From positions 62,001-126,000 of the forward strand of contig NZ_SIJH01000011.1 in NCBI RefSeq assembly GCF_004762095.1: a DNA stretch of 64,000 bases, in the 5' to 3' direction. Origin of the DNA: Tabrizicola caldifontis. GTDB lineage: Bacteria > Pseudomonadota > Alphaproteobacteria > Rhodobacterales > Rhodobacteraceae. The translations under genes and the position numbers were made by a program. This document shows, piece after piece, positions 1 to 8,543 of the stretch (positions are counted from its first letter, which is position 1; every line of letters starts with the position of its first letter). Under the pieces are notes generated by a model, which saw only the letters and a list, made by a program, of their open reading frames with translations, was not told the origin of the DNA and ran no database searches.

Positions 1-111
1 GGCTGGGCGAGATGTGATCTGCGCATGATCCCGATGGCCGGCCACGCGCTGTCCGAACCTGGAATCAGCGAAGCGCTGGTCCGGGTGATGGACGGGTTGC
101 GGCGTCGGTAG
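1..111 (+). CDS. pip: Probable prolyl aminopeptidase (proline iminopeptidase), C-terminal end only
   Basis: The window opens inside an open frame that ends at TAG 109-111 and gives 36 residues. The stretch MAGHALSEPGISEALVRVMD resembles the C-terminus of alpha/beta-hydrolase prolyl aminopeptidases, where a Gly-His carrying the catalytic histidine is followed by a (S/F)EP-G-I segment and a final helix. The family removes N-terminal proline from peptides in the cytoplasm. Only the tail is visible, so the nucleophile serine and the start cannot be checked, and another alpha/beta hydrolase remains possible. Confidence 0.6.
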   Translation, partial: GWARCDLRMIPMAGHALSEPGISEALVRVMDGLRRR

Positions 112-147
112 GCCTGTGACGGGATGCGGTGTTTTCCTGCGGGCGGG

Positions 148-1079
148 TCAGCCCTCGGGTTCGGCGAAGTAATCCTCGTCAATGCTGCGGATGACATAGG
201 ACACCCGGTCCCTGACCCCGACACCATGCCGGATCATCAGCCGCGCAAGGTCGTCCCCACCTATCAGCACCACGCGATGCTGGACCTTGGCAAGATAACC
301 CCGCGCGTCGGCAGAAAAATCCGAGGTAGTCACAAACACCCCCTTCGTCGCGCCTTCGCCAGTCAAGCTGCCGATGAACTGCTGGATGGCGGGTCGGCCA
401 ACCTTGGTCTCTGCCTGGTAACGCTTGGCCTGAATATAGACTGCATCCAGCCCAAGCGCGTCTTCATGGATGATCCCGTCGATTCCGTTGTCGCCACTGG
501 TCGGCGTCATTTCGTGCTTGCCGAAAATCCCTGCCCCGTAACCCATGGCTTTCAGAAGGTCTAGGATCAGGCGTTCGAAACGCAACGGATGCATCGTGTA
601 AAGCCGTTGCAGAAGGTCGTCGACAAGGGCAGCTTCCATTTCGCGGTGGGCACGGTCGATGACCTCCTCGGGGGTTTCCGAGGCCGATGCAACTGCGCCA
701 CCCTCTTGAAGGGCCGATCTTCCGTGCTGCCTGTCACGTTCGCTGTCACGCCAGGCGACATATGCGGGGAACTGCTCAAGGAACTTCATGTCGATGCGGG
801 TCACACCGCTGGCGAGGACCCTTCTTCCGTCCTCGGTAATTTCATGGCGATTACGGCTGGGAGACCTCAGCAATACCGCCTTGGACAAATAGGTCCGTGC
901 CCAGTGCGCGCGGCTTTGCAGCACGGTTATCCTTCCGCTGGGCAGCATCTGCGCTGCCTCGGCGTCCGTGATGTCGAACTCTGCACGAAGGGCAGGAAGG
1001 ACATCTGAAACGCTTTGAGCCCCATTGGCGAAGCGCGGAGCACCGGCAGCATGGCAGTCTGGAAATCAGGAATCGGCAT
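148..1079 (-). pseudogene. mrr: Mrr-type restriction endonuclease, split by a frameshift
   Basis: Translation from ATG 1077-1079 begins MPIPDFQTAMLPVLRA, the usual Mrr opening (winged-helix N-domain), but that frame runs into a stop near 930. The frame that encodes the rest, from about 1030 to stop 148, continues ANGAQSVSDVLPALRAEF and then LPSGRITVLQSRAHWARTYL, also Mrr-like. Adding one base near 1030-1032 would join them into about 310 residues, close to the normal family length. The C-terminal nuclease domain looks intact, with NGIDGII and YIQAKRY matching the D...(Q)xK core of the Mrr_cat fold. Mrr enzymes cut DNA carrying modified bases. It is either a true pseudogene or a base-calling error; an internal ATG at 948 could still give a nuclease-domain fragment. 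Confidence 0.8.
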
Positions 1080-1197
1080 TTCTGTCCCGCTCGGCAGGTT
1101 TCTTGCAACGTACACGATCTTTCAGGGTTGGCCCTGTCGAAGCAACCTCCTTCGAAGTAACCAATCCCTGCGCTTCTGGCCTGAACCGGGGAGCGCC

Positions 1198-3111
1198 TCA
1201 GGCCCGCTTGCCGACGACCGCGACACCCAGGGCTTCGAGTACCTTTGTCTCGATATGGGCGGCATCCAGACCGGCGATGCGATACATCGCTTCGGGGCTG
1301 GCCTGATCGATGAAGATGTCGGGCAGGACCAGGCTGCGGAACTTCAGCCCCCTGTCGAAGATGCCCGCCTCGGCCAGTGCCTGCGCCACATGGCTGCCGA
1401 AGCCGCCGATGGCGCCCTCTTCCACCGTGATCAGCGCCTCATGCTCGCGCGCCAGCCGCAGCACAAGGTCGAGGTCCAGGGGCTTGGCGAAGCGCGCATC
1501 CGCCACCGTCACCGACACCCCGCGCGCCGCCAGGGCCTCTGCCGCCTTCAGGCTCTCCGACAGGCGCGTCCCAAAGGACAGGATCGCCACCCGCGTCCCC
1601 TCGCGCAGCACACGGCCCCTGCCGATCTCCAGCGTCACGCCGCGCGCGGGCAGGTCCACCCCCACGCCTTCGCCCCGCGGATAGCGGAAGGCGATGGGCC
1701 CGGCGTCATGCGCCGCAGCGGTGGCGACCATGTGCACCAGTTCGGCCTCGTCGGCGGCCGCCATCACCACCATGCCCGGCAGGTTCGCAAGGAAAGCCAC
1801 GTCGAAGGCCCCCGCATGGGTGGCCCCGTCCGCCCCCACCAGCCCCGCCCGGTCGATGGCAAAGCGCACCGGCAGCCGCTGGATCGCCACATCGTGCACG
1901 ACCTGATCGTATCCGCGTTGCAGGAAGGTCGAATAGATCGCGCAGAAGGGTTTCATACCCCCCGCCGCCAGCCCTGCACTGAAGGTCACGGCATGCTGTT
2001 CGGCGATCCCCACGTCGAAGCACCGCCGCGGAAAGCGCGCGGCGAAGAGGTCCAGCCCCGTCCCGTCCGGCATGGCCGCCGTGACGGCCACGATCTTCTC
2101 GTCCCGCTCCGCCTCGGCCACCAGGCTTTGCGCAAAGACCTTGGTATAGCTGGGGGCATTCGAGGCCGCCTTGACCTGTACCCCGGTCAGCACGTCGAAC
2201 TTGCCCGTCGCGTGCCCCTTGTCCCGCGCAGCCTCGGCCGGGGCATAGCCCTTGCCCTTCTTCGTCAGCACATGCAGCAGCACCGGCCCCGTGGCCCGCG
2301 CCTTCAGCGTCCGCAGCACCGGCAGAAGCTGGTCCAGGTCATGCCCGTCGATCGGCCCGACATACTCGAACCCCAAGGACTCAAACAGCGTTCCGCCCAC
2401 GGCCATGCCCTTCAGCATGTCCTTGGCCCGCTTCGCGCCTTCCTGAAAGGGCGAGGGCAGCAGCCCCACGATTCCCTTCGCCACCTGCTTCAGGTCCTGC
2501 ATCGGCGCGGTGGCGTACAGCCCGCTGAGATAGGCCGACAGCGCCCCCACGGGTGGGGCGATCGACATTTCGTTGTCGTTCAGGATCACGAACAGCCGCT
2601 TGCCCAGATGGCCCGCGTTGTTCATCGCCTCGAAGGCCATGCCCGCGCTCATCGCGCCGTCGCCGATCACGGCGATCGCGTCGCCGGGATCGCCGCCGAG
2701 ATCGGCAGCCATGGCAAACCCCAGCGCCGCGCTGATCGAGGTCGAACTGTGCGCCGCCCCGAATGGGTCATAGGGCGACTCGCTGCGCTTGGTGAAACCG
2801 GACAGCCCGCCCTCCTGCCGCAGGGTGCGGATCCGGTCGCGCCGACCGGTCAGGATCTTGTGCGGATAGCACTGATGCCCGACATCCCAGATCAGCTTGT
2901 CACGCGGCGTGTCGAAGACGGCATGCAACGCCACCGTAAGCTCTACCACACCCAGCCCGGCGCCCAGATGGCCCCCCGTGACGCTGACGGCGGAAATCGT
3001 TTCGGCCCGCAGCTCGTCAGCAAGTTGCCGCAGCTCGCGGTCGGACAGCGCCTTCAGGTCCGATGGCAGCCTCACCCGGTCCAGAAGCGGGGTCTTGGGT
3101 CGGTCGGTCAT
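1198..3111 (-). CDS. dxs: 1-deoxy-D-xylulose-5-phosphate synthase
   Basis: This cytosolic thiamine-diphosphate enzyme condenses pyruvate and glyceraldehyde 3-phosphate, the first step of the MEP isoprenoid pathway, and also feeds thiamine and pyridoxal synthesis. The 637-residue length is typical. Visible marks are GHQCYPHK with His80, HSSTS at 121-125, the ThDP motif starting GDGAM at 150 and ending NDNEMS near 178-183, and the catalytic-Glu motif [16 protein letters not shown] near residue 370. It is the last gene of the set hdac-like - xseB - ispA - dxs, 18 nt behind ispA, so it is probably co-transcribed. Together with ispA here and ispE at 29 kb it serves carotenoid and quinone precursors. 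Confidence 0.97.
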   Translation of the reverse strand: MTDRPKTPLLDRVRLPSDLKALSDRELRQLADELRAETISAVSVTGGHLGAGLGVVELTVALHAVFDTPRDKLIWDVGHQCYPHKILTGRRDRIRTLRQEGGLSGFTKRSESPYDPFGAAHSSTSISAALGFAMAADLGGDPGDAIAVIGDGAMSAGMAFEAMNNAGHLGKRLFVILNDNEMSIAPPVGALSAYLSGLYATAPMQDLKQVAKGIVGLLPSPFQEGAKRAKDMLKGMAVGGTLFESLGFEYVGPIDGHDLDQLLPVLRTLKARATGPVLLHVLTKKGKGYAPAEAARDKGHATGKFDVLTGVQVKAASNAPSYTKVFAQSLVAEAERDEKIVAVTAAMPDGTGLDLFAARFPRRCFDVGIAEQHAVTFSAGLAAGGMKPFCAIYSTFLQRGYDQVVHDVAIQRLPVRFAIDRAGLVGADGATHAGAFDVAFLANLPGMVVMAAADEAELVHMVATAAAHDAGPIAFRYPRGEGVGVDLPARGVTLEIGRGRVLREGTRVAILSFGTRLSESLKAAEALAARGVSVTVADARFAKPLDLDLVLRLAREHEALITVEEGAIGGFGSHVAQALAEAGIFDRGLKFRSLVLPDIFIDQASPEAMYRIAGLDAAHIETKVLEALGVAVVGKRA

Positions 3112-3129
3112 GTGCCCTCCAAGGGCCGT

Positions 3130-3999
3130 TCAGGTGTCGCGCGCAATAACGAAGCGCGCGGCTGCGATCAAGTTGGCCGCGCGGTCGCCATAGGGGGCAA
3201 GGGCCGCCTCGGCCTCGGCCACCAGCGCCGCGGCCCGGGCCTGCGCCCCCTCCAGTCCCAGAAGCGAGACGAAGGTGGCCTTGCCTGCCGCTGCGTCCTT
3301 GTGCAACCGCTTGCCGGCCCTGGCTTCGTCACCGGTCACATCAAGGATGTCGTCGGCGATCTGGAAGGCCAGCCCCAGTGCAGCGGCATAACGGCGCAGC
3401 GGGGCGCGGTCGGCGCCGGCGATGACCGCGCCCGCCTCGGCTGAAAAGCCGATCAGCGCGCCGGTCTTGCCCGCCTGCATGGCGGTGATCTCTTCCAGCG
3501 TCAGCGGCCGCCCTGCGGTTTCGGCCGCGATGTCCAGCGCCTGCCCCAGCACCATGCCGTCGATGCCCGAGGCCCGCGCCAGTCCCGAGACCAGTTCCAT
3601 CCGCACCTCGGCCGACCCCAGCACCGGGTCGCACAGCAGTTCGAAAGCCAGCGTCTGCAAGGCATCGCCTGCCAGCACTGCCGTTGCCTCGTCCCATCTG
3701 CGGTGCACGGTCGGCTGGCCGCGCCGCAGGTCGTCGTCATCCATGCAGGGCAGGTCGTCATGCACCAGGCTGTAGGCATGCAGCGCCTCGATCGCCGCCG
3801 CCGCGCTGATCGCCCGTGCCTCGGGCAGGCCATGCAGCCGCGCCCCTTCCAGCACCAGAAAGCCGCGCAGCCGCTTGCCGCCCCGCACGGCATAGCGCAT
3901 CGCATCGGTCACCGGCTGATCCGCGCGCCGTGCAAGGGCGGCCATCAGCCGTGCCTCGATCAGTGCGGCGTCGGCGGCCAGACGGTCGGGAAAGGTCAC
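3130..3999 (-). CDS. ispA: Polyprenyl (farnesyl/geranyl) diphosphate synthase
   Basis: A trans-prenyltransferase of 289 residues that extends DMAPP with IPP to geranyl or farnesyl diphosphate. The first Asp-rich motif DDLPCMDDDD lies at 81-90, followed by RRG, and the second, DDILD, at 216-220; GKRLRG near 41-46 binds IPP. I chose GTG 3997-3999 because it overlaps the xseB stop (ATGTGA) and gives the normal N-terminus; the frame is open further upstream to 4092, but that part overlaps xseB and is arginine/glycine-rich. Chain length cannot be settled by eye, although the residues before the first motif look like short-chain IspA enzymes. Confidence 0.93.
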   Translation of the reverse strand: MTFPDRLAADAALIEARLMAALARRADQPVTDAMRYAVRGGKRLRGFLVLEGARLHGLPEARAISAAAAIEALHAYSLVHDDLPCMDDDDLRRGQPTVHRRWDEATAVLAGDALQTLAFELLCDPVLGSAEVRMELVSGLARASGIDGMVLGQALDIAAETAGRPLTLEEITAMQAGKTGALIGFSAEAGAVIAGADRAPLRRYAAALGLAFQIADDILDVTGDEARAGKRLHKDAAAGKATFVSLLGLEGAQARAAALVAEAEAALAPYGDRAANLIAAARFVIARDT

Positions 4000-4235
4000 A
4001 TCCCCTCCGCCGGGGTGGTGCCGACGGCGCGGCCTTCCTGCGCCCGGATCAGTTCGACCTTCTCCTCGGCCTCGGCCAGCTTCTTGGCGCAATGCGCCTT
4101 CAGGGCTGCCCCGCGTTCATACAGCGCGATCGACTGTTCCAGCGGCACCTCGCCGCGTTCCAGGGCCCCCACCACCTGTTCCAGCGCGGCCATCGCCTCT
4201 TCGAAGGTCATCGCGTCGATCGGTTTGTCGGTCAT
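3996..4235 (-). CDS. xseB: Exodeoxyribonuclease VII small subunit
   Basis: This 79-residue helical protein matches XseB: MTFEEAMAALEQVVGALERG near residues 8-27 followed by PLEQSIALYERGAALKAHC. It associates with the XseA catalytic subunit to degrade single-stranded DNA in both directions. The start overlaps the stop of the upstream deacetylase-like gene (ATGA at 4232-4235) and its own stop overlaps the GTG of ispA, so all three are translationally coupled. XseB-ispA-dxs is a conserved gene order in many proteobacteria. xseA is not in the window. Confidence 0.95.
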   Translation of the reverse strand: MTDKPIDAMTFEEAMAALEQVVGALERGEVPLEQSIALYERGAALKAHCAKKLAEAEEKVELIRAQEGRAVGTTPAEGM

Positions 4236-5146
4236 CGGCCCCGTTCCTCCAGCACTGCGACATGCGCGGCCACCGAGGCCGCCAGCGCATCCAGATCATA
4301 GCCGCCCTCCAGTGTCGAGACCACCCGCCCCCCGGCGAAATCGCACAGACGGTCGGTCAGCCAGCGGAAATCCTCGGCCTGCCATTCCAGCCCGGCCAGG
4401 GGGTCGTCGGCGTGGGCGTCGAAGCCGGCCGAGATCAGCAACAGTTCGGGTTTCCACGCGGACAGGGCCGGGAAGACCACCTGTTCATAGACCTCGCGCA
4501 TCGCGGCCCCGCCCGTACCTTCGCGCAGGGGCAGGTTCAGCACCTGCCCGTGCGCGCCCCGTTCTTCGGGCCGCCCGGTCCCCGGATAAAGCGGCATCTG
4601 GTGGGAACTGACGAACAGACACCGCCCCTCGTCCCACAGAAGATCCTGTGTCCCGTTGCCGTGGTGCACGTCGAAATCCACGATGGCGACCCGGGAAAGG
4701 CCGTGATGATCCAGCGCCCGCTTCGCCCCGATGGCCGCCGTACCGAACAGGCAGAAGCCCATGGCCGTTTCACGTTCGGCATGATGGCCGGGGGGGCGCC
4801 CGGCCACGAAGGCCGTCTTGGACTGGCCCGCCAGCACTGCATCCACCGCGGCGCAGATTCCGCCTATCGCTCGCATCGCCGCCTGAAAGGATCCCGGCGA
4901 TAGGAAGGTATCGCCGTCAAGCTGGGTCCAGCCCGCTTTCGGAACAGCCGCCTGCACACGTGCCAGATAGCGGGCGGGATGGCAGCGCAGCACGTCGGAG
5001 GCATCGGCAACCGGGCAGGGCCATCGTTCGACCGCCAGCCCGGCAAGGCCACGCTCTACCGCCGCCAGGCGATCGACGCGTTCCGGATGGCCTGGGGGTG
5101 TCATGTGGGCCTGACAGTCGGGATGCGAATAGATGCGGCAGGTCAT
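4232..5146 (-). CDS. Histone deacetylase-family (acetoin utilization/acetylpolyamine amidohydrolase-like) hydrolase
   Basis: A 304-residue arginase-fold deacetylase. Zinc and catalytic marks are RPPGHH (118-123), VDFDVHHGNGTQD (156-168, with Asp159 and His161 as ligands), AGFDAH (240-245, second Asp ligand) and EGGYD (280-284). Bacterial members deacetylate small amides, polyamines or protein lysines; substrate cannot be assigned. I placed the start at ATG 5144-5146, preceded by AAAGGA on the coding strand, because the 37 extra residues of the longer frame look non-coding. It is first in the operon with xseB, ispA and dxs. Confidence 0.9.
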   Translation of the reverse strand: MTCRIYSHPDCQAHMTPPGHPERVDRLAAVERGLAGLAVERWPCPVADASDVLRCHPARYLARVQAAVPKAGWTQLDGDTFLSPGSFQAAMRAIGGICAAVDAVLAGQSKTAFVAGRPPGHHAERETAMGFCLFGTAAIGAKRALDHHGLSRVAIVDFDVHHGNGTQDLLWDEGRCLFVSSHQMPLYPGTGRPEERGAHGQVLNLPLREGTGGAAMREVYEQVVFPALSAWKPELLLISAGFDAHADDPLAGLEWQAEDFRWLTDRLCDFAGGRVVSTLEGGYDLDALAASVAAHVAVLEERGR

Positions 5147-5216
5147 GGGTGTCCTTTCTCTGGCAGCATGGCAGTCTTTCGCATGCCGGGCCGCATTTTC
5201 GGGAAATTTTCGTGAT

Positions 5217-5230
5217 TTGACACATGTCAA
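5217..5230. promoter_or_regulatory. Candidate CRP/FNR-family operator TTGAC-N4-GTCAA
   Basis: The 14-bp inverted repeat TTGACACATGTCAA fits the FnrL/Dnr-type form TTGAY-N4-RTCAA. It sits in the 171-bp divergent gap, about 70 bp upstream of the deacetylase-like start and about 90 bp upstream of the exported protein at 5318. Seen directly: the repeat and its position. Inferred: binding by an FNR-like, possibly oxygen- or NO-responsive, regulator. Confidence 0.4.
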
Positions 5231-5317
5231 CGACTCGTGCGGAAAATTGCGTAACACATTCGCATGTCAGATTGGTTGACGTGTCTGTGGCGCAAGTCAC
5301 ATCAAGGGAGAGTGGAA

Positions 5318-6085
5318 ATGTCTGATCGTGGAAATGGGACCATGGCTCGTCTTGCGCTGGGGGTGGCCGTTGTCGCCCTTGTGGGGACTGCCGCCTTCGT
5401 GATGCCGCAGTGGAACAGCGGCCTTGTTCCCGCCGCCTGGGCCGAGGATGACGGCGAAGGCAAGGGTCAGGGTGGCCCGGGCGACAGCGGCAACCATGGC
5501 GATGGCCAGAAGGGGCAGGACAACCGCGGTCAGGGCCAGGGCCAGGGCGGGCCCAGCAGCGATTCGGATGGTCAGGGCCCGCAGGCGGGCGGACCGGCGG
5601 GCACCGGTGGCGGCAAGCCCGTGTGGGCGCAAGAAGGGATCCCGGAAGTTGAACTGGGTCGGCTGAACGTCGCCAGATCGCCCGCAAAGGTTCTGGATCG
5701 CGCCTATGCCGAGGCGGTGGCCTCGCTGACGCCGGAGATGATCGCCTTCTATAACCTTTCCGTCGACGACATCATCGAAGAGTTGACGTTCAACTTCGAC
5801 AATGTCGCCTATATCGACTCGCCTCTTCAGAACCTCGCCCTGCTGAAGGATGCCTTGGACGGCACGTCGGTCCTGGCATCGAAAGGCGTCAGCACGGACA
5901 ATGACGTTCTGATGGCGGTCTTCCTGGCTGTGGCCGCCGACAAGGAGGGCGAGGGCATCACCGCCGATACGGTGATTGCGGTCACGACCATCCTGGGCAC
6001 CCCGATCGAAGGGGATGCAGCTGCGGATCTGGCCGAACTTGCCGAATCCATCCGCCTTGCCGTTGTTGCCGGTCACAACAGCTGA
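5318..6085 (+). CDS. Exported Gly/Gln-rich protein of unknown function
   Basis: I do not recognise this 255-residue protein. After a short basic start it has a hydrophobic signal segment (about residues 9-27, LALGVAVVALVGTAAFV) ending near PAAWAEDD. Residues about 38-90 are low complexity, rich in Gly, Gln and Asp, followed by a folded-looking helical domain from about 105 to the end containing FYNLSVDDIIEELTFNFDNV. ATG 5318 was chosen for the AAGGGAG sequence at 5303-5309; the frame is open to 5264. A terminator follows at 6123-6146. The next gene also has an AAWA-(E/Q)-x-D-G junction, which suggests the two are related in export or function. Confidence 0.75.
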   Translation: MSDRGNGTMARLALGVAVVALVGTAAFVMPQWNSGLVPAAWAEDDGEGKGQGGPGDSGNHGDGQKGQDNRGQGQGQGGPSSDSDGQGPQAGGPAGTGGGKPVWAQEGIPEVELGRLNVARSPAKVLDRAYAEAVASLTPEMIAFYNLSVDDIIEELTFNFDNVAYIDSPLQNLALLKDALDGTSVLASKGVSTDNDVLMAVFLAVAADKEGEGITADTVIAVTTILGTPIEGDAAADLAELAESIRLAVVAGHNS

Positions 6086-6122
6086 GTGGCAGGACTGCAA
6101 CGGGTAGGATCATTGGCTCCGA

Positions 6123-6146
6123 CCGCCCTTGGCGGGCGGAGCTTTT
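6123..6146 (+). terminator. Rho-independent terminator after the exported protein gene
   Basis: CCGCCC (6123-6128) pairs with GGGCGG (6134-6139) around the loop TTGGC, followed by AGC and TTTT. A second perfect hairpin, AGCTTTTC-ATGC-GAAAAGCT (6140-6159), overlaps its T tract, so alternative folding is possible. Readthrough would place the next gene under the same promoter. Confidence 0.6.
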
Positions 6147-6195
6147 CATGCGAAAAGCTGCATATGTCGCGTGCTTTGCGGGGTCAGGTGCCAGG

Positions 6196-7179
6196 ATGAA
6201 AATGGAACGGACGACGTCGCCATCCACCCGAATTCTTCTTGCGGCGGGTTTGGCCGGTTTTGCGCTGGGCGCGCTGGCGCCTGTCGGGGCGCAGAATGGT
6301 GCGGCCTGGGCGCAAGAAGACGGCGGGCACGAGGACGGTGGTCATGAAGACGGTGGGCACGAAGGGGGCGGCCACGGAGGGGGCGGCAAGGGCCATGGCG
6401 GCAAGCCTGTTCCCCCGCCCGAGGAGGTGCCGCTGATCCAGTCGGGCGAGAACGCTGCGGCCCAGCCTGTCGCAGCCGGCCCCTTCGGCCCTGGCAGCTA
6501 TTTCCGTTTCGAACTGGGCGCGGCCCGGGGCAGTGCCGGCGATGCCAACTGGCTGCCGCCCGGGTTTGAAGGTGGGGAAGAGGGGGATCCACAGGTCTTC
6601 TTCGACCTTGACATCGACAACGCTGCCATGGGCGCCATCGCCATCGGCCGGTCCTACGGCAACGGCTGGCGCGGCGAGGTGGCGCTGAACATCTTCGGCA
6701 GGGCCGATTTCGCCGGACCCTGGACCTACACGGTCCCCGAGACAGACGGGCCCCATGCCGACATGGAAGGCTCGGTCCGCTCGCTCGCGCTGATGGCGAA
6801 CGGCTATTATGACTTCGACAATTTCGGCGGCGGCGTAACGCCCTTCGTGACGGCGGGCCTTGGCCTTGCGCGCAACACGATGGGCCAGTGGACGCGGATC
6901 AACCCCGCAGAAGACAGTGTGCGCCGCAGCTTCGAAAGCGGAAGCGACAGCGGGCTTGCCTGGTCCATCGGGGCGGGCGTGGCAGTGGATGTCGGCCCGG
7001 TGCTGGGGTCTGCCCCGGCAAAGCTGGAACTGGCCTGGCGCTATTTCGACCTGGGTTCGGTCACGGGCGGGGCAGAGCCGCTTGAGGGTGGCCCGGGGCA
7101 GGGCGGCACTCCGGTTGAGGCGTTGAACTTCGACCTGACGGAACAGGTGATTTCGGTCGGCCTGCGCATTCCGTTCTGA
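6196..7179 (+). CDS. Outer-membrane beta-barrel protein with N-terminal His/Gly repeat
   Basis: A 327-residue exported protein. A signal sequence (about residues 11-33, ILLAAGLAGFALGALAPVG) is followed by AAWAQ and four five-residue repeats EDGGH/EGGGH at 6316-6375, then GGGGK and GHGGK. The remainder alternates polar and hydrophobic residues, with YFRFELGAARG, AIAIGRSYGNGWRGEVAL and FVTAGLGLARN, and ends in Phe (VGLRIPF), as expected of an OmpA/OmpW-like eight-stranded barrel. The start could be ATG 6196 or ATG 6202, which has AGGA five bases upstream; the frame opens at 6148 inside the terminator hairpin. The repeat may bind metal, but that is inference. Confidence 0.8.
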   Translation: MKMERTTSPSTRILLAAGLAGFALGALAPVGAQNGAAWAQEDGGHEDGGHEDGGHEGGGHGGGGKGHGGKPVPPPEEVPLIQSGENAAAQPVAAGPFGPGSYFRFELGAARGSAGDANWLPPGFEGGEEGDPQVFFDLDIDNAAMGAIAIGRSYGNGWRGEVALNIFGRADFAGPWTYTVPETDGPHADMEGSVRSLALMANGYYDFDNFGGGVTPFVTAGLGLARNTMGQWTRINPAEDSVRRSFESGSDSGLAWSIGAGVAVDVGPVLGSAPAKLELAWRYFDLGSVTGGAEPLEGGPGQGGTPVEALNFDLTEQVISVGLRIPF

Positions 7180-7197
7180 CGCAGCCCTTCAGGAAGA

Positions 7198-7216
7198 GAG
7201 GGGGGAGGCCCCCCTC
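7198..7216. terminator. Hairpin between convergent genes
   Basis: GAGGGGGG (7198-7205) pairs perfectly with CCCCCCTC (7209-7216) around the loop AGG. It lies between the barrel protein and the response regulator and overlaps the regulator's stop codon at 7215-7217. There is no T run, so terminator function is likely but not certain. Confidence 0.5.
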
Positions 7217-7910
7217 AATCCGGCTGCAGCATGTAACCTTCCCCGCGCACCGTCTGAAGATAGCGCGGCGCCTTCGGGTCGTCCTCGATCTTGCGGCGCA
7301 GGCGGGTGATCTGCACATCGACCGCCCGTTCCTGGGCAGCATCGCCGCGCGCGGCTTCGCTGACCAGCTTGTCGCGGCTGAGGGGAACGCCGGGCTGGGC
7401 GGCGAAGATGCGCATCAGCGCCGCCTCGGTCGCGGTCAGGCGCACCGGGGTTTCGCCGCGCCACAGCTCTCCCCGGTCGACGTCATAGCGCACAGATCCC
7501 AGCTGCAGCACCTGCCGCACGGGCTCTGCGGGTTTCACCTGGGGCACCCGGCGCAGGATGGCGTTGATCCGCAACAGCAATTCCTTCGGCTCGAAGGGCT
7601 TGACCAGGTAATCGTCTGCCCCGGCCTCCAGCCCCTCGATCCGGTTCGCGGTCTCGCCGCGCGCGGTCAGCAGCAGGATCGGCGTCGTGATCTTTCTGCG
7701 CAGATCGCGCGTCAGCGACACGCCGTCCTCTCCCGGCATCATGACGTCCATCACGATCAGGTCGAATTCCAGACCCGCCAGAATGCGCCGCGCCTGGGCT
7801 GCGTCCTTTGCGACTGAAACAAGAAATCCGTTCCGAATCAGGAATTTCTGCAACAGGCCCCGGATGCGTTCATCGTCATCGACGATCAGAAGATGCGCGT
7901 CCGCCGTCAT
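7215..7910 (-). CDS. petR: OmpR-family response regulator, PetR-like
   Basis: This 231-residue DNA-binding response regulator has a receiver domain (about residues 6-118) with DDDE at 11-14, the phospho-acceptor in VMDVMMPGEDG near residue 55, LTARG near 82 and KPFEPKELLLR near 104, then a winged-helix domain (about 135-228) ending TVRGEGYMLQ. The MarR-family gene upstream overlaps it by one base (TGATG). The MarR-response regulator pair matches petP-petR of Rhodobacter capsulatus, where PetR is reported as needed for growth. No histidine kinase is adjacent. The symbol rests on gene order and resemblance. Confidence 0.9.
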   Translation of the reverse strand: MTADAHLLIVDDDERIRGLLQKFLIRNGFLVSVAKDAAQARRILAGLEFDLIVMDVMMPGEDGVSLTRDLRRKITTPILLLTARGETANRIEGLEAGADDYLVKPFEPKELLLRINAILRRVPQVKPAEPVRQVLQLGSVRYDVDRGELWRGETPVRLTATEAALMRIFAAQPGVPLSRDKLVSEAARGDAAQERAVDVQITRLRRKIEDDPKAPRYLQTVRGEGYMLQPD

Positions 7911-8404
7911 CAGCCGCCCTCCTTCAGGCGGTTGTATTGCCGCCGCATCTCGGGATCCATCATCGCCTCCAGCACCTGCCGGAAGCCGGCCACCGCCGCC
8001 GGCCCTGCCGCGCGATAGGCGGCCCGCATCCGTGCCCGCTGGGCGTCGGACAGCTCGCGTTCCAGGGCGACGCCTTTTTCGGTCAGAAACAGATGCCGCT
8101 CGCGTGCGTCGGTCTTGCCCTTTTCGCTGCGGACAAGGCCATCGTCGATCAGCGTCCGCAACACGCGATTCAACGACTGTTTCGTAACCCCCAGAATCGA
8201 CAAGAGATTGGAAACCGTCGTTCCCGGCGAGCGGTGGATGAAATGGATCGCGCGATGGTGCGCCCGGCCATAATTCATGCCCTCGAGGATCCGGTCCGGG
8301 TCGGCCGTGAAACCGCGATAGGCGAAGAACATCGCCTCGATCCCCTTCCGCAACTGTTCGTCGGTCAGATACAGCAGGTTTTCCCCGCCGGGTGCATCGG
8401 CCAT
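7910..8404 (-). CDS. petP: MarR-family transcriptional regulator, PetP-like
   Basis: This is a 164-residue winged-helix regulator. The recognition part is VSNLLSILGVTKQSLNRVLRTLIDDGLV (about residues 64-91) and the wing contains KGKTDARERHLFLTEKG. ATG 8402-8404 follows AAGGAG on the coding strand; the longer frame to 8488 is not supported. It is translated just before the PetR-like regulator with stop and start overlapping. The region between it and ilvE contains GTCA-N7-TGAC at 8432-8446, which might be an autoregulatory site, though the arms are only four bases. Confidence 0.88.
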   Translation of the reverse strand: MADAPGGENLLYLTDEQLRKGIEAMFFAYRGFTADPDRILEGMNYGRAHHRAIHFIHRSPGTTVSNLLSILGVTKQSLNRVLRTLIDDGLVRSEKGKTDARERHLFLTEKGVALERELSDAQRARMRAAYRAAGPAAVAGFRQVLEAMMDPEMRRQYNRLKEGG

Positions 8405-8543
8405 CGTGCGTCTCCTTCGTTCCGAATTTACGTCAGCCTTGTTGACTTTCCAAGCATGAACCCGTAACTCTGCCCCGATTTCGCGCAAGAATCTGTCCGA
8501 AGCGGACCTTTCAGGCGCAACTTTCGCAAAACCGGAGGCGGGA

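Noticed and set aside
1015-3444. An 809-codon plus-strand open frame opposite dxs and ispA
   Set aside because: It lies antisense to two well-recognised genes, has His/Arg/Gln-rich composition typical of the reverse of high-GC coding sequence, and shows no domain.
5264-5317. An 18-codon longer start for the exported protein
   Set aside because: The extension lacks a ribosome site and covers the promoter region; the ATG at 5318 has AAGGGAG upstream.
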